From: a virus
DNA: 47,146 nt
Reading direction: 5' to 3' (one strand)
Virus record (IMG/VR): IMGVR_UViG_3300027977_000059
Span: 1-47,146 of that record
Positions 39,083 through 45,950 of this stretch are shown here, piece by piece. How positions within the stretch are numbered: the first letter of the stretch is position 1; each line of letters starts with the position of its first letter. The translations under genes and the position numbers were made by a program. The notes beneath the pieces are model-generated. The model was not told the origin of the DNA, made no database searches, and worked only from the letters and a program-made list of their open reading frames with translations.

Positions 39083-41233
39083 TTAGTTATATAAATATTC
39101 GTTGTTAATATTGAATAAATCAATGCTATCATTAATCTTTTCTTCTAAAATAAATCCTTTATCTAAAAGAACTTTGAAAGTTTCAACGCCAATTCCTGTT
39201 TGTGTCTTAAATTCTTCTTTATAGTTGAATATATCATTTATGTTTGAAATTTTATCCACCACAAAAAGAAAGTTCTTAAATCTGTTTGTAATCAATCTTG
39301 CTTTGATTATATAATCTTCTATTTTTTCAACTTCACCACTTTTACCTTCACTAACTTTTGTTCTTTTAGAATTTTTGCCCCTACCTTTTGATGATTTATT
39401 TAATTCTGTTTGTTCTTCTTTTGTTAAATTACCATGAATATTTTCTAATATTTCCTTAATATCATCATCAAATTTTCCTATATTTAACATAGATAAAGAA
39501 CCAAAATAATCAGTTAAAATTCTATTAAAATGTTCCAATAAATCATCACTTTTCATCTTAACAATAGAAGCACCATCAACACTAAATATCGGCATACATT
39601 TTAACATTTCAGAACTAAATTTAGATGGTTCATATCCAGTATATTTAGATATAATGGTTGAATATTCAATATAACATTTCAACATTCTATCTGAGTTAAA
39701 ATCAACTATATGAACTTTCTCTTTCAAAAATTCACCATAATTGCTAATCCAAGGACTGCCGATTCTCATTCCTGTTTGAAACCAATTTTCAGCAGAATAT
39801 CCATCATCTAACATCCAAACAGATTTCCATTGTTTTACGGTTGAACCAGTATTCCATCTACCACAAGATAATGTAATTGTCTTACCAACTTTATTGTAAA
39901 TTCTATTTTTAGTATCTTCTAAATCCTTTACTTTATCACCAGAAGCATTAACTACTTTATAATCTTTCCAATAAGGATGTTCAGACAAAACTTTTTCAAT
40001 AGTATCACAATTTATAATTTGTGGTAAATACCAAAACATATGATTAGTTATTAAACCATTCATACTTGGATCTAATTTAATCCATTCCAAAAAATCATAT
40101 ACTAATTTTTCATTAGAAAATAATTTGTAATTTGTAATTTTTTCTTCCTCTGAATAAAATTTCAAGAATTTATTTACTAAACTATTATTATACTTACACA
40201 AGAAAACTTCAAATTCAGGTAATGAACGATAAATGTCTGTTTCCCAACCACTTTCTTTCTCCAATCTTCTTTTTAATTGTTCTTGTAGATATGTCCAAGT
40301 AAAAACTTCTTCTTTATCATATTTTCCATCTAAAATAGCCTTAAATGGAGTTCCTGATAAGGCAAGTTCATAATCATAATTTAATTTTGATAAGAAGTTT
40401 TTAGATCTTTCAGTTTCATAACCATAGTGCATTTCATCCGAAATAACTAAATCAATTCTTTGTTCAAAAACTGGATTCCATTTGTCTTTATGTTGTTTTA
40501 TAATATTTCCTTCATCATCTTTAACTTCTCCCAGAGCATCCTGAAATGAAGCAAATATAATTTGAACTTTATCAGTTTCTTCAAATTTAACTTCATCTAA
40601 TCCAATTGATTTTTTGAAAACAAAATCTTTGAATTCAATATGATCTATATCATCTTGCCAACTTTCAGCAACACCATTTGGTTTATATGTTAAAACAAGA
40701 ACTCTTTTGAATTCCATATTTTTAACAATTCTATAAGAAATATGACATTTACCAGAACGCATTTTAGCATTAACCAATGCTCTTACAATCTTTCTTTTTT
40801 CGGTTCTACTAATATTCAATTTGAATAATTTACAAACACCATCAACAATATCTTTTTGTTCTTCTCTTGGTGGATAAGTTTTCAATTTTTTTGTTCCATA
40901 TAGAATATCATTAACTTCTCTTGTTGCTTGCTCTATTGTATCAAATTCAAAAAATTCTCTATCTCTATCCTCTCTATATTTAGGAAAACCTCTTTTTTCA
41001 AGTTCAGGATGGACTTCTTTATCTGATAAAGGTGAATTTTTCCAAACTTTTAGTATAGTTGGCTTTTCAAAAACAAAAGTCCCATCAAGTGTTTCAACTC
41101 GGACATCAGCATCAATTGCTTCTCCAACTTTAATAATACAACCTCTTCTTAATGGTTCTAATCCGTGTTCTGTTCTATCCAAATCAGCAGGATATTGTAA
41201 AGTTTTAGTTGATATAAGGTATAAATCTTTCAT
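39083..41233 (-). CDS. GIY-YIG (T5orf172-like) / SF2 helicase fusion, restriction-like
   Basis: 716 aa. The N-terminal ~105 residues resemble a T5orf172/GIY-YIG nuclease domain: DLYLISTKTL, GCIIKVGEAIDADVRVETLD, then KEVHPELEKRGFPKYRED and REFFEFD. Helicase motifs follow: Q-like PPREEQKDIVD, Walker A AKMRSGKCH (156-164), DEMH (266-269), SGTPFK (293-298) and motif VI-like WFQTGMRIGSPW (~490). A low-complexity linker (STKGRGK-like, residues ~615-640) precedes a C-terminal helical domain. It would translocate on DNA and cut it, as a restriction partner to the adjacent methyltransferase. The nuclease call rests on pattern, not alignment. Confidence 0.82.
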   Translation of the reverse strand: MKDLYLISTKTLQYPADLDRTEHGLEPLRRGCIIKVGEAIDADVRVETLDGTFVFEKPTILKVWKNSPLSDKEVHPELEKRGFPKYREDRDREFFEFDTIEQATREVNDILYGTKKLKTYPPREEQKDIVDGVCKLFKLNISRTEKRKIVRALVNAKMRSGKCHISYRIVKNMEFKRVLVLTYKPNGVAESWQDDIDHIEFKDFVFKKSIGLDEVKFEETDKVQIIFASFQDALGEVKDDEGNIIKQHKDKWNPVFEQRIDLVISDEMHYGYETERSKNFLSKLNYDYELALSGTPFKAILDGKYDKEEVFTWTYLQEQLKRRLEKESGWETDIYRSLPEFEVFLCKYNNSLVNKFLKFYSEEEKITNYKLFSNEKLVYDFLEWIKLDPSMNGLITNHMFWYLPQIINCDTIEKVLSEHPYWKDYKVVNASGDKVKDLEDTKNRIYNKVGKTITLSCGRWNTGSTVKQWKSVWMLDDGYSAENWFQTGMRIGSPWISNYGEFLKEKVHIVDFNSDRMLKCYIEYSTIISKYTGYEPSKFSSEMLKCMPIFSVDGASIVKMKSDDLLEHFNRILTDYFGSLSMLNIGKFDDDIKEILENIHGNLTKEEQTELNKSSKGRGKNSKRTKVSEGKSGEVEKIEDYIIKARLITNRFKNFLFVVDKISNINDIFNYKEEFKTQTGIGVETFKVLLDKGFILEEKINDSIDLFNINNEYLYN

Positions 41234-41286
41234 TCTTTATTTATAAAATAAGTTAATATCCAAAGTGTAAAAATACAAAAAATTCC

Positions 41287-41415
41287 TTAAAATAAAAAAT
41301 TTAAGGACACAAAGATTAAAAATTATTAAAAATTTCCCTCCCTTCTTTTTTCTAAAATTTTCTTTCAGTTCTACGATTAAACATTCTGCCTCAATAATTC
41401 ACACCTACACATAAC
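41287..41415. repeat. Right inverted repeat of the island
   Basis: Reverse complement of the left-flank blocks: 41287-41302, 41318-41333, 41346-41363 (each perfect over 16-18 bases) and CACACCTACACATAAC at 41400-41415 (one mismatch). The 17-base TAAGGACACAAAGATTA at 41302-41318 keeps direct orientation relative to its left copy. Confidence 0.72.
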
Positions 41416-41536
41416 AAGGTGTATATGTAATGTGAGGTTCAGTAGTTAATTTAACATTTGTTCTTCTAATTAGGTTCATCGGTTAAGTCAAGTTTAGTGT
41501 TTCAAATCTCACACTACATATACACCCAACCGTTAT
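41411..41536. repeat. Long imperfect palindrome, attC-like layout
   Basis: Outer boxes are ATAAC (41411-41415) and GTTAT (41532-41536). Inner 19-base arms are GGTGTATATGTAATGTGAG (41418-41436) and its reverse complement with one mismatch (41508-41526). The spacers between box and arm are unequal (2 and 5 bases), and the central loop is 71 bases. Size, paired AAC/GTT ends and asymmetric spacers are features of integron attC sites. No integron integrase is in the window. Confidence 0.5.
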
Positions 41537-41582
41537 AAAACATTATAAACGACCACCCCATTCAAATTTTATATCATCAACA

Positions 41583-42356
41583 TTATAGTGATAAGTTGAA
41601 AACTTCATTAAATAGTTTATTTAAATTCTCTACTTTCTCATTATCAACAACTCCATTATCAATATATAAGTTCCTATTTACTTCAATCATTATACTATAA
41701 ACATTTTTATTGTTGTAATAGTTAATTGGGACAATTGTACCAAAATAAGGGGTATCTATTTCAATGGAATAACCTTTTTCTTTAATAAAAGAAAACAAAA
41801 AATTACTTAACCAATTAGGGGTATGGATTTTATCCGTACCTAAACAAAAATTAGGTCTTATTGATTCTTGTACTAAATCAGATTTGAATGGGGTATCAGA
41901 ATATGAATGACAATCAATTATGATAGCTAAACCATTCTTTTCAATTTTTTCTTTAACCAATGAACTTAAAGAATTGTGATGTTTTTTATAATATTGTTCA
42001 AATATAATTTCTTTACTTGTCGTTTCTCTAAGTAGTTCTCCTGAATCAGTTTTGGTGTAATAAAACCCCCTTCCATACTGGAACATAATTTCATTTTCAT
42101 CGTCAAGTCTTTCAACATCACAAAAAACTCGACTATATGGGAATATTATTTTACTTGTCCCTTCAATATTAAAAATTTCATCTGTCGCAAAATCCGTTAA
42201 TAAATCAATCTCTTTATTAGTTAAATCGATATTAACATAGTCAGTTAAATATTCTTTTGGTATTTCAATTTTGGAATGTGGAATATGAAAAATAAATGAG
42301 TCTTTAATGACATCACTAAATAAATTTATACCCAATAGGGTATTACCCTTTATCAT
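41583..42356 (-). CDS. N-formylglutamate amidohydrolase-like protein
   Basis: 257 aa. Motifs of the FGase family: FIFHIPHSKIEIPKEY near the start, IIFPYSRVFCDVERLDDE (~residues 70-87) and the metal-binding AIIIDCHSYSDTPF (~145-157), with late IMIEVNRNLYID. The family hydrolyses N-formylglutamate or related amides with a metal ion. It is unusual in a phage. A role on nucleotides, peptidoglycan fragments or host metabolites is unknown. It stands alone beside the attC-like palindrome, so it may be imported cargo. Confidence 0.82.
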   Translation of the reverse strand: MIKGNTLLGINLFSDVIKDSFIFHIPHSKIEIPKEYLTDYVNIDLTNKEIDLLTDFATDEIFNIEGTSKIIFPYSRVFCDVERLDDENEIMFQYGRGFYYTKTDSGELLRETTSKEIIFEQYYKKHHNSLSSLVKEKIEKNGLAIIIDCHSYSDTPFKSDLVQESIRPNFCLGTDKIHTPNWLSNFLFSFIKEKGYSIEIDTPYFGTIVPINYYNNKNVYSIMIEVNRNLYIDNGVVDNEKVENLNKLFNEVFNLSL

Positions 42357-42369
42357 ATTTTATTAAAAT

Positions 42370-42977
42370 TTATATGGTTTTCAAATAAAATCTTATACTC
42401 TCTCTTATTTTTAAATCTTCATCAATACAATCTTTATGTTTTCTGAAAATTACATCAGATTTTCCATATTTTTTTTCAAATTTACCTCCTTCATCATATT
42501 GAGGATCAAATTCATATCTGTCATATTCAACAAACCCCAATTTCTCATACAGTTTACTAAGAAATCCATCAAAATGGTCTAAATAACAACCACCATTTTT
42601 TATCGACGATTTCATTAAATCGTCCCCAATCCCTTTAACATTCGGTTCATTATTGAAAACTGAAACAATCTCAGAAAATTCTCCATCTTTTTTCTTCAAT
42701 GCGTAACCAATGTCGTAATTTTTAAGTTTGAACAATTTCATTTCTTCTAATTCTGGAATTGAGTACGAAGTAAGCATTTCCATATGTTTACTTTTGCCAA
42801 TAGCATCATAAAAACTTTTGGCATCTTGTGGTTTCTCCCAATTATCTGATTCAATGGCTTTGATTACTTTATTTTTTTTACATCATCGTTCTCATTTATA
42901 TTATAACTTTTAAATAAACTAGTAAAATTTAAATGTTGTTCGACTAATTTTAAATATTTTTTTCTTTTCAAGTACAT
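42370..42977 (-). pseudogene. GNAT-like phage protein with a frameshift in an A8 run
   Basis: The ATG at 42977 opens MYLKRKKYLKLVEQHLNFTS, which reaches a stop shortly after an eight-A run (plus strand 42872-42879). A -1 shift there continues as NKVIKAIESDNWEKPQDAKS and runs without a break into the downstream frame (EMLTSYSIPELEEMKLFKLK), ending at 42370. The joined protein is about 202 aa. NEPNVKGIGDDLMKSSIKNG and YLDHFDGFLSKLYEKLGFVE have the pattern of a GNAT-like acetyltransferase fold. The break may be a homopolymer sequencing error, phase variation, or programmed -1 frameshifting on A-AAA-AAA. TATTTATA lies 12 bases before the upstream ATG. Confidence 0.68.
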
Positions 42978-42989
42978 AATTGTTTTTTA

Positions 42990-42997
42990 TATAAATA
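42990..42997 (-). promoter_or_regulatory. TATTTATA octamer (putative phage promoter)
   Basis: TATTTATA followed by TAAAAAACAATT and the ATG at 42977, 12 bases away. Confidence 0.4.
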
Positions 42998-43062
42998 TAA
43001 TCAGCCAAATTAATTTTATTAACTATCAAATAATTTGAAGACCTCATACCAAGTTGATTTTC

Positions 43063-43341
43063 TTATGTTGTCGGTTTTTCATCGATTAAATACTTGAATC
43101 GGCTATTCCCAAATTCATCTATAATCATTACCCTCCCATCAATGTCTGTTTCTTCAAATATTAATTCGTTTTTATAATAAGTTGAAGTATATACCTTAGT
43201 ACCTTCATTATTTCCATGTCGACATTCAACTCTACTTGTACCATCATCCCATAATAATATTGTAATTGTGTATGAACAATTTGGAAATCGTTGTATAATA
43301 TCATTTTTTACTAATTCTATTTGTCTTTCAATTTCAATCAT
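43063..43341 (-). CDS. Hypothetical protein
   Basis: 92 aa, not recognised. A helix (IERQIELVKNDIIQRFPN) is followed by a beta-sheet series (YTITILLWDDGTSRVECRHG, KVYTSTYYKNELIFEETD). After the last codons (DEKPTT) a neighbouring frame reads on as TDNIRKSTWYEVFKLFDS for 18 residues before a stop, so the true C-terminus may be frameshifted at a five-A run. It overlaps the upstream 68-aa gene by 8 bases. Confidence 0.62.
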   Translation of the reverse strand: MIEIERQIELVKNDIIQRFPNCSYTITILLWDDGTSRVECRHGNNEGTKVYTSTYYKNELIFEETDIDGRVMIIDEFGNSRFKYLIDEKPTT

Positions 43342-43540
43342 ATTCTTGATTAATTCGTTTTAATAAATGTTCATCAGATTGATAATCAACGGATCTGACA
43401 TCATCACCAACAAAGGCATCAATTCTTCCCAACTTATATGCTCTCATTAACATTGATTCCTCAAATTCCCTTGTTTCACCTTCCAATTCATCGGAGAAAC
43501 CCAACATATAAGTCTCCAATAATATCTTGTTATCTATCAT
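43334..43540 (-). CDS. Conserved small phage protein
   Basis: 68 aa. LLETYMLGFSDELEGE, then AYKLGRIDAFVGDDVRSVDYQ and a C-terminal helix. The G-F-x-DEL ... Y-x-LGR-x-DA-x-x-GDD-x-RS-x-D pattern recurs in Bacteroidota phages. Function unknown. Its ATG overlaps the stop of the zinc-ribbon gene by 4 bases. Confidence 0.72.
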   Translation of the reverse strand: MIDNKILLETYMLGFSDELEGETREFEESMLMRAYKLGRIDAFVGDDVRSVDYQSDEHLLKRINQEYD

Positions 43541-43767
43541 TTGTCAAACAATTTGAAGTCCTCATTAACGTGTCCGCAATCATCACAACGATAAGTTGGA
43601 AATGGTACTAAGGTGTCTTCTAATGCTCCAGTGAAGAGTTTTGATACTCTCTTAATCATCACAACTTCTTTAAAATACATTGACCCACAACTTTCACATA
43701 CAACGGTTGGTTGTTGTTTTAAATCAATCTTGGGTAGGTTTTGTTCGGTATTAATTAGATTTTCCAT
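43537..43767 (-). CDS. Small zinc-ribbon protein
   Basis: 76 aa. Two knuckles, VCESCGSMYFKEV (~residues 23-35) and YRCDDCGHVNEDF (~59-71), make a CxxC...CxxC zinc ribbon of the type found in small DNA- or RNA-binding proteins. The linker LFTGALEDTLVPFP recurs in related phage ribbons. No further domain. Specific role unknown. Confidence 0.78.
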   Translation of the reverse strand: MENLINTEQNLPKIDLKQQPTVVCESCGSMYFKEVVMIKRVSKLFTGALEDTLVPFPTYRCDDCGHVNEDFKLFDK

Positions 43768-43768
43768 A

Positions 43769-43933
43769 TTATTTTTTATATATTAATTCAAATGTTTTAG
43801 GGTTTACACCAATTATTTCTCTATTTGAGACAAATTTAACACCATTGTATTCAAACATAAACCTTTTCTTAAGTTTATTCGTTACAAATCTGAAATCATC
43901 AAAATAATCCTTTTCCGTCATTTGTTTTTCCAT
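43769..43933 (-). CDS. Small hypothetical protein
   Basis: 54 aa (MEKQMTEKDYFDDFRFVTNK ... FEYNGVKFVSNREIIG). It starts with a charged helix, then two beta strands. The start is 3 bases after the RecB-like nuclease stop, and the stop overlaps the spacer before the zinc-ribbon ATG, so it fits the operon. It falls below usual length cut-offs. Confidence 0.68.
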   Translation of the reverse strand: MEKQMTEKDYFDDFRFVTNKLKKRFMFEYNGVKFVSNREIIGVNPKTFELIYKK

Positions 43934-43936
43934 TAT

Positions 43937-44782
43937 TTAAAATATTTTAAGTTTTGCTACTTGTGAAATAACATTCATCGGAATTCTAAATTCCTCAAAT
44001 GTCCCATCGTCCTTCAATAATATTATAATCGCACCAAAAAGTCCAATTTTTTCATATTTACTTCCCTCCAACATTTTAAATAATAACCTTAAATATAATG
44101 GAAGTTGAACATAATAATGCCCCAACGCATTATTGGGTAAATTACCAAATGGATCTTTCATTGGTTTGGTAAAATGATTGGATTCGAAGTTCTTAGGTTT
44201 ATTCGTTTTATAATCTGTACAGAATATTCCAATCGTATTTTTCTCCTTGTTCTCAATCAACCACATCTTATCTGGTTGTCCAACATATTTCAATTCATTA
44301 TCCCCCAATACCATCTCCGTATCTAGTAATAGAGCGCCTCTTTTCTTCATTAATTCCAAGAAATCTATACCAGCATTAACCATCCTGTCACTCTTCAATA
44401 TCTGTTCAAAATCACAATCAAAGATGGGTTGTCTGACTTCTTTATTAATACCAAACATTTCCAATGATTTTCGTTCTAGTAAGTAGTGAGTTCTACTACC
44501 CAAATTGGTGGAGTATGTACCAGCATCAGACCATTCTTTTAATAGTTTTTGTTGTTCATCAACATCCCCCTTTGCTTTCTTTAAAGCAATTTCCTCAGCA
44601 GGAAATTCATCATAATATTTTTTAATTACCTTGGAAACTGAAAGCCAATCATCCTTTAATATATTATCAACATCCAACATTGTATATTGGTGTTTTTCTT
44701 CCTCAAATGTCAATTGTAGTTCTTGTTGTCTTTTTCTAACAATCTCCAATATCTCGTCTCTAACCTTAAATAAATCTGTCAT
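43937..44782 (-). CDS. PD-(D/E)XK nuclease, RecB/Cas4-like
   Basis: 281 aa. LSVSKVIKKYYDEFPAEE and LGSRTHYLLERKSLEMFG form the N-terminal RecB-type motif. TEMVLGDNELKYVGQPDKMW (~residues 150-170) and CTDYKTNKPKNFE (~188) supply the catalytic D and D-Y-K. GHYYVQLPLYLRLLF is the Q-x-x-x-Y motif. Such nucleases trim DNA ends in phage recombination or replication. Its ATG overlaps the primase stop (ATGA), so it is coupled to replication. Confidence 0.9.
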   Translation of the reverse strand: MTDLFKVRDEILEIVRKRQQELQLTFEEEKHQYTMLDVDNILKDDWLSVSKVIKKYYDEFPAEEIALKKAKGDVDEQQKLLKEWSDAGTYSTNLGSRTHYLLERKSLEMFGINKEVRQPIFDCDFEQILKSDRMVNAGIDFLELMKKRGALLLDTEMVLGDNELKYVGQPDKMWLIENKEKNTIGIFCTDYKTNKPKNFESNHFTKPMKDPFGNLPNNALGHYYVQLPLYLRLLFKMLEGSKYEKIGLFGAIIILLKDDGTFEEFRIPMNVISQVAKLKIF

Positions 44783-45678
44783 CGTATTGTTATATAATAT
44801 TCATTAATGTTTCCCCTCAAATCGGCAATATCTTTATCAAGGGGTAATTTAACAACCCTTATTCTTCCATATAAGTTCCCACCATTTAATTCGTGGTATA
44901 ATTTTATTGTATTTTCATAAGCATCACCATCCAACGCAATCGTTATTTCCCCTTTTGTTTTCTCATATAAGGTATCAAATAATAATGAACTCATATGTTT
45001 TCCTAACATTGGGATGCTATTCGGAATGAAAATGGAATCAAATGCCCCTTCAACCAAAGTTATATCTTTTTCCCAATCTATCAAACTTTCAAAGAAGATG
45101 ATTTTATCTTTTTCAGCTTCAGGGTTCTTGTATTTGGCTCTACTATGTAAATCCCAACTTCTGGCAATATAATAATTTAATTCATCCTTTTTATCATAGG
45201 AGGGGATTATTATTCTTCCTAAATGACTTCCATTATCACAAAAACCAATTCCATATCTTTCAATCATTTCATCGGTTATCCCCCTATTTGTTAAATAATT
45301 ATACGCTTGTCTTCTTACTGGGTAGATACTTGAAACTTCGTTAAACTTTTTGAAATGTTCAGGTAGTTTTAATTTGGGTATTTTTTTATTTATTGGTTTT
45401 ATTTCATCTGGTGCTAATAAAGAATATGTTTTATAGTGGGACTTCTTACCATATTTTTTAATTAGATGGGGTAATGACCCGTGCATATTGTTTGTGTCAC
45501 CACAAGACCAACAATGATAAACGTGTTGGAAGTAATTTATTTCTAGGTTTCCTTTGTGTTTTCCATCATCACAAATTGGGCAATTGACCGAAAGTTGTCC
45601 CTTGGATTCATAATGTCGTTTTTCTTTCCCAAAAATTTCTTTAAGGATATCAACGATTATTTCATTATCATCTAACAT
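44779..45678 (-). CDS. DNA primase, DnaG-type
   Basis: 299 aa from the ATG at 45678; the upstream in-frame GTG at 45687 adds only three residues. Zinc-binding domain: CPICDDGKHKGNLEINYF and YHCWSCGDTNNMHGSL (about residues 33-70). RNA-polymerase/Toprim part: GIGFCDNGSHLGRIIIPSYD, ITLVEGAFDSIFIP (Toprim Glu) and EITIALDGDAYENT (Toprim DxD-like). It makes RNA primers for lagging-strand synthesis, as T4 gp61 does. No helicase gene is adjacent within the window. Confidence 0.9.
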   Translation of the reverse strand: MLDDNEIIVDILKEIFGKEKRHYESKGQLSVNCPICDDGKHKGNLEINYFQHVYHCWSCGDTNNMHGSLPHLIKKYGKKSHYKTYSLLAPDEIKPINKKIPKLKLPEHFKKFNEVSSIYPVRRQAYNYLTNRGITDEMIERYGIGFCDNGSHLGRIIIPSYDKKDELNYYIARSWDLHSRAKYKNPEAEKDKIIFFESLIDWEKDITLVEGAFDSIFIPNSIPMLGKHMSSLLFDTLYEKTKGEITIALDGDAYENTIKLYHELNGGNLYGRIRVVKLPLDKDIADLRGNINEYYITIR

Positions 45679-45706
45679 ATTATTCACAAAGTTTTACTAC
45701 CTAATA

Positions 45707-45714
45707 TATTTATT
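45707..45714 (+). promoter_or_regulatory. TATTTATT octamer (putative phage promoter, plus strand)
   Basis: TATTTATT on the plus strand, followed by AAAAACAATTTTGTCAA and the ATG at 45732. It lies in the divergent gap with the primase gene. Confidence 0.35.
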
Positions 45715-45731
45715 AAAAACAATTTTGTCAA

Positions 45732-45947
45732 ATGCCAACAACAATAACAATAAATGATGTAACTGGAGCAACACCTTTTGACATTTATTTATGTGATGAT
45801 CCTTTAACCACTTGTGTTTATGTTGATACCTATAGTGGTGGAACATACTCATTTGATGTACCATTAATTATGGATGGTCAATTATCATATAATATTAAAG
45901 TTGTTGATGATAATAATTGTGAAATAATCTCCAATTTAGTAGTTTAA
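45732..45947 (+). CDS. Small beta-rich structural-type protein
   Basis: 71 aa. The sequence (TTITINDVTGATPFDIYLCD, CVYVDTYSGGTYSFDVPLIM, YNIKVVDDNNCEIISNLVV) is an immunoglobulin-like beta sandwich pattern with conserved Cys. Similar short proteins precede large Cys-rich tail or fibre genes in Bacteroidota phages. The next gene starts 4 bases after its stop. A virion role is inferred from this context. Confidence 0.75.
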   Translation: MPTTITINDVTGATPFDIYLCDDPLTTCVYVDTYSGGTYSFDVPLIMDGQLSYNIKVVDDNNCEIISNLVV

Positions 45948-45950
45948 CAA

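Larger units (their letters stand above)
36390..41415. mobile_element. Inverted-repeat-bounded modification/defence island (candidate)
   Basis: About 5.0 kb containing five minus-strand genes (truncated adenine MTase, DUF3892, adenine MTase, membrane protein, GIY-YIG/SF2 helicase), bounded by inverted repeats with matching block order. The genes are visibly more AT-rich and lack the C-runs common on the plus strand elsewhere in the window. No transposase or integrase lies inside, so the mode of movement is unknown. Confidence 0.6.
41234..41582. other. Gene-free right flank of the island
   Basis: 349 bases without a credible gene. It holds the right inverted repeat (41287-41415) and, directly outside it, a 126-base attC-like palindrome (41411-41536). 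Confidence 0.65.
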
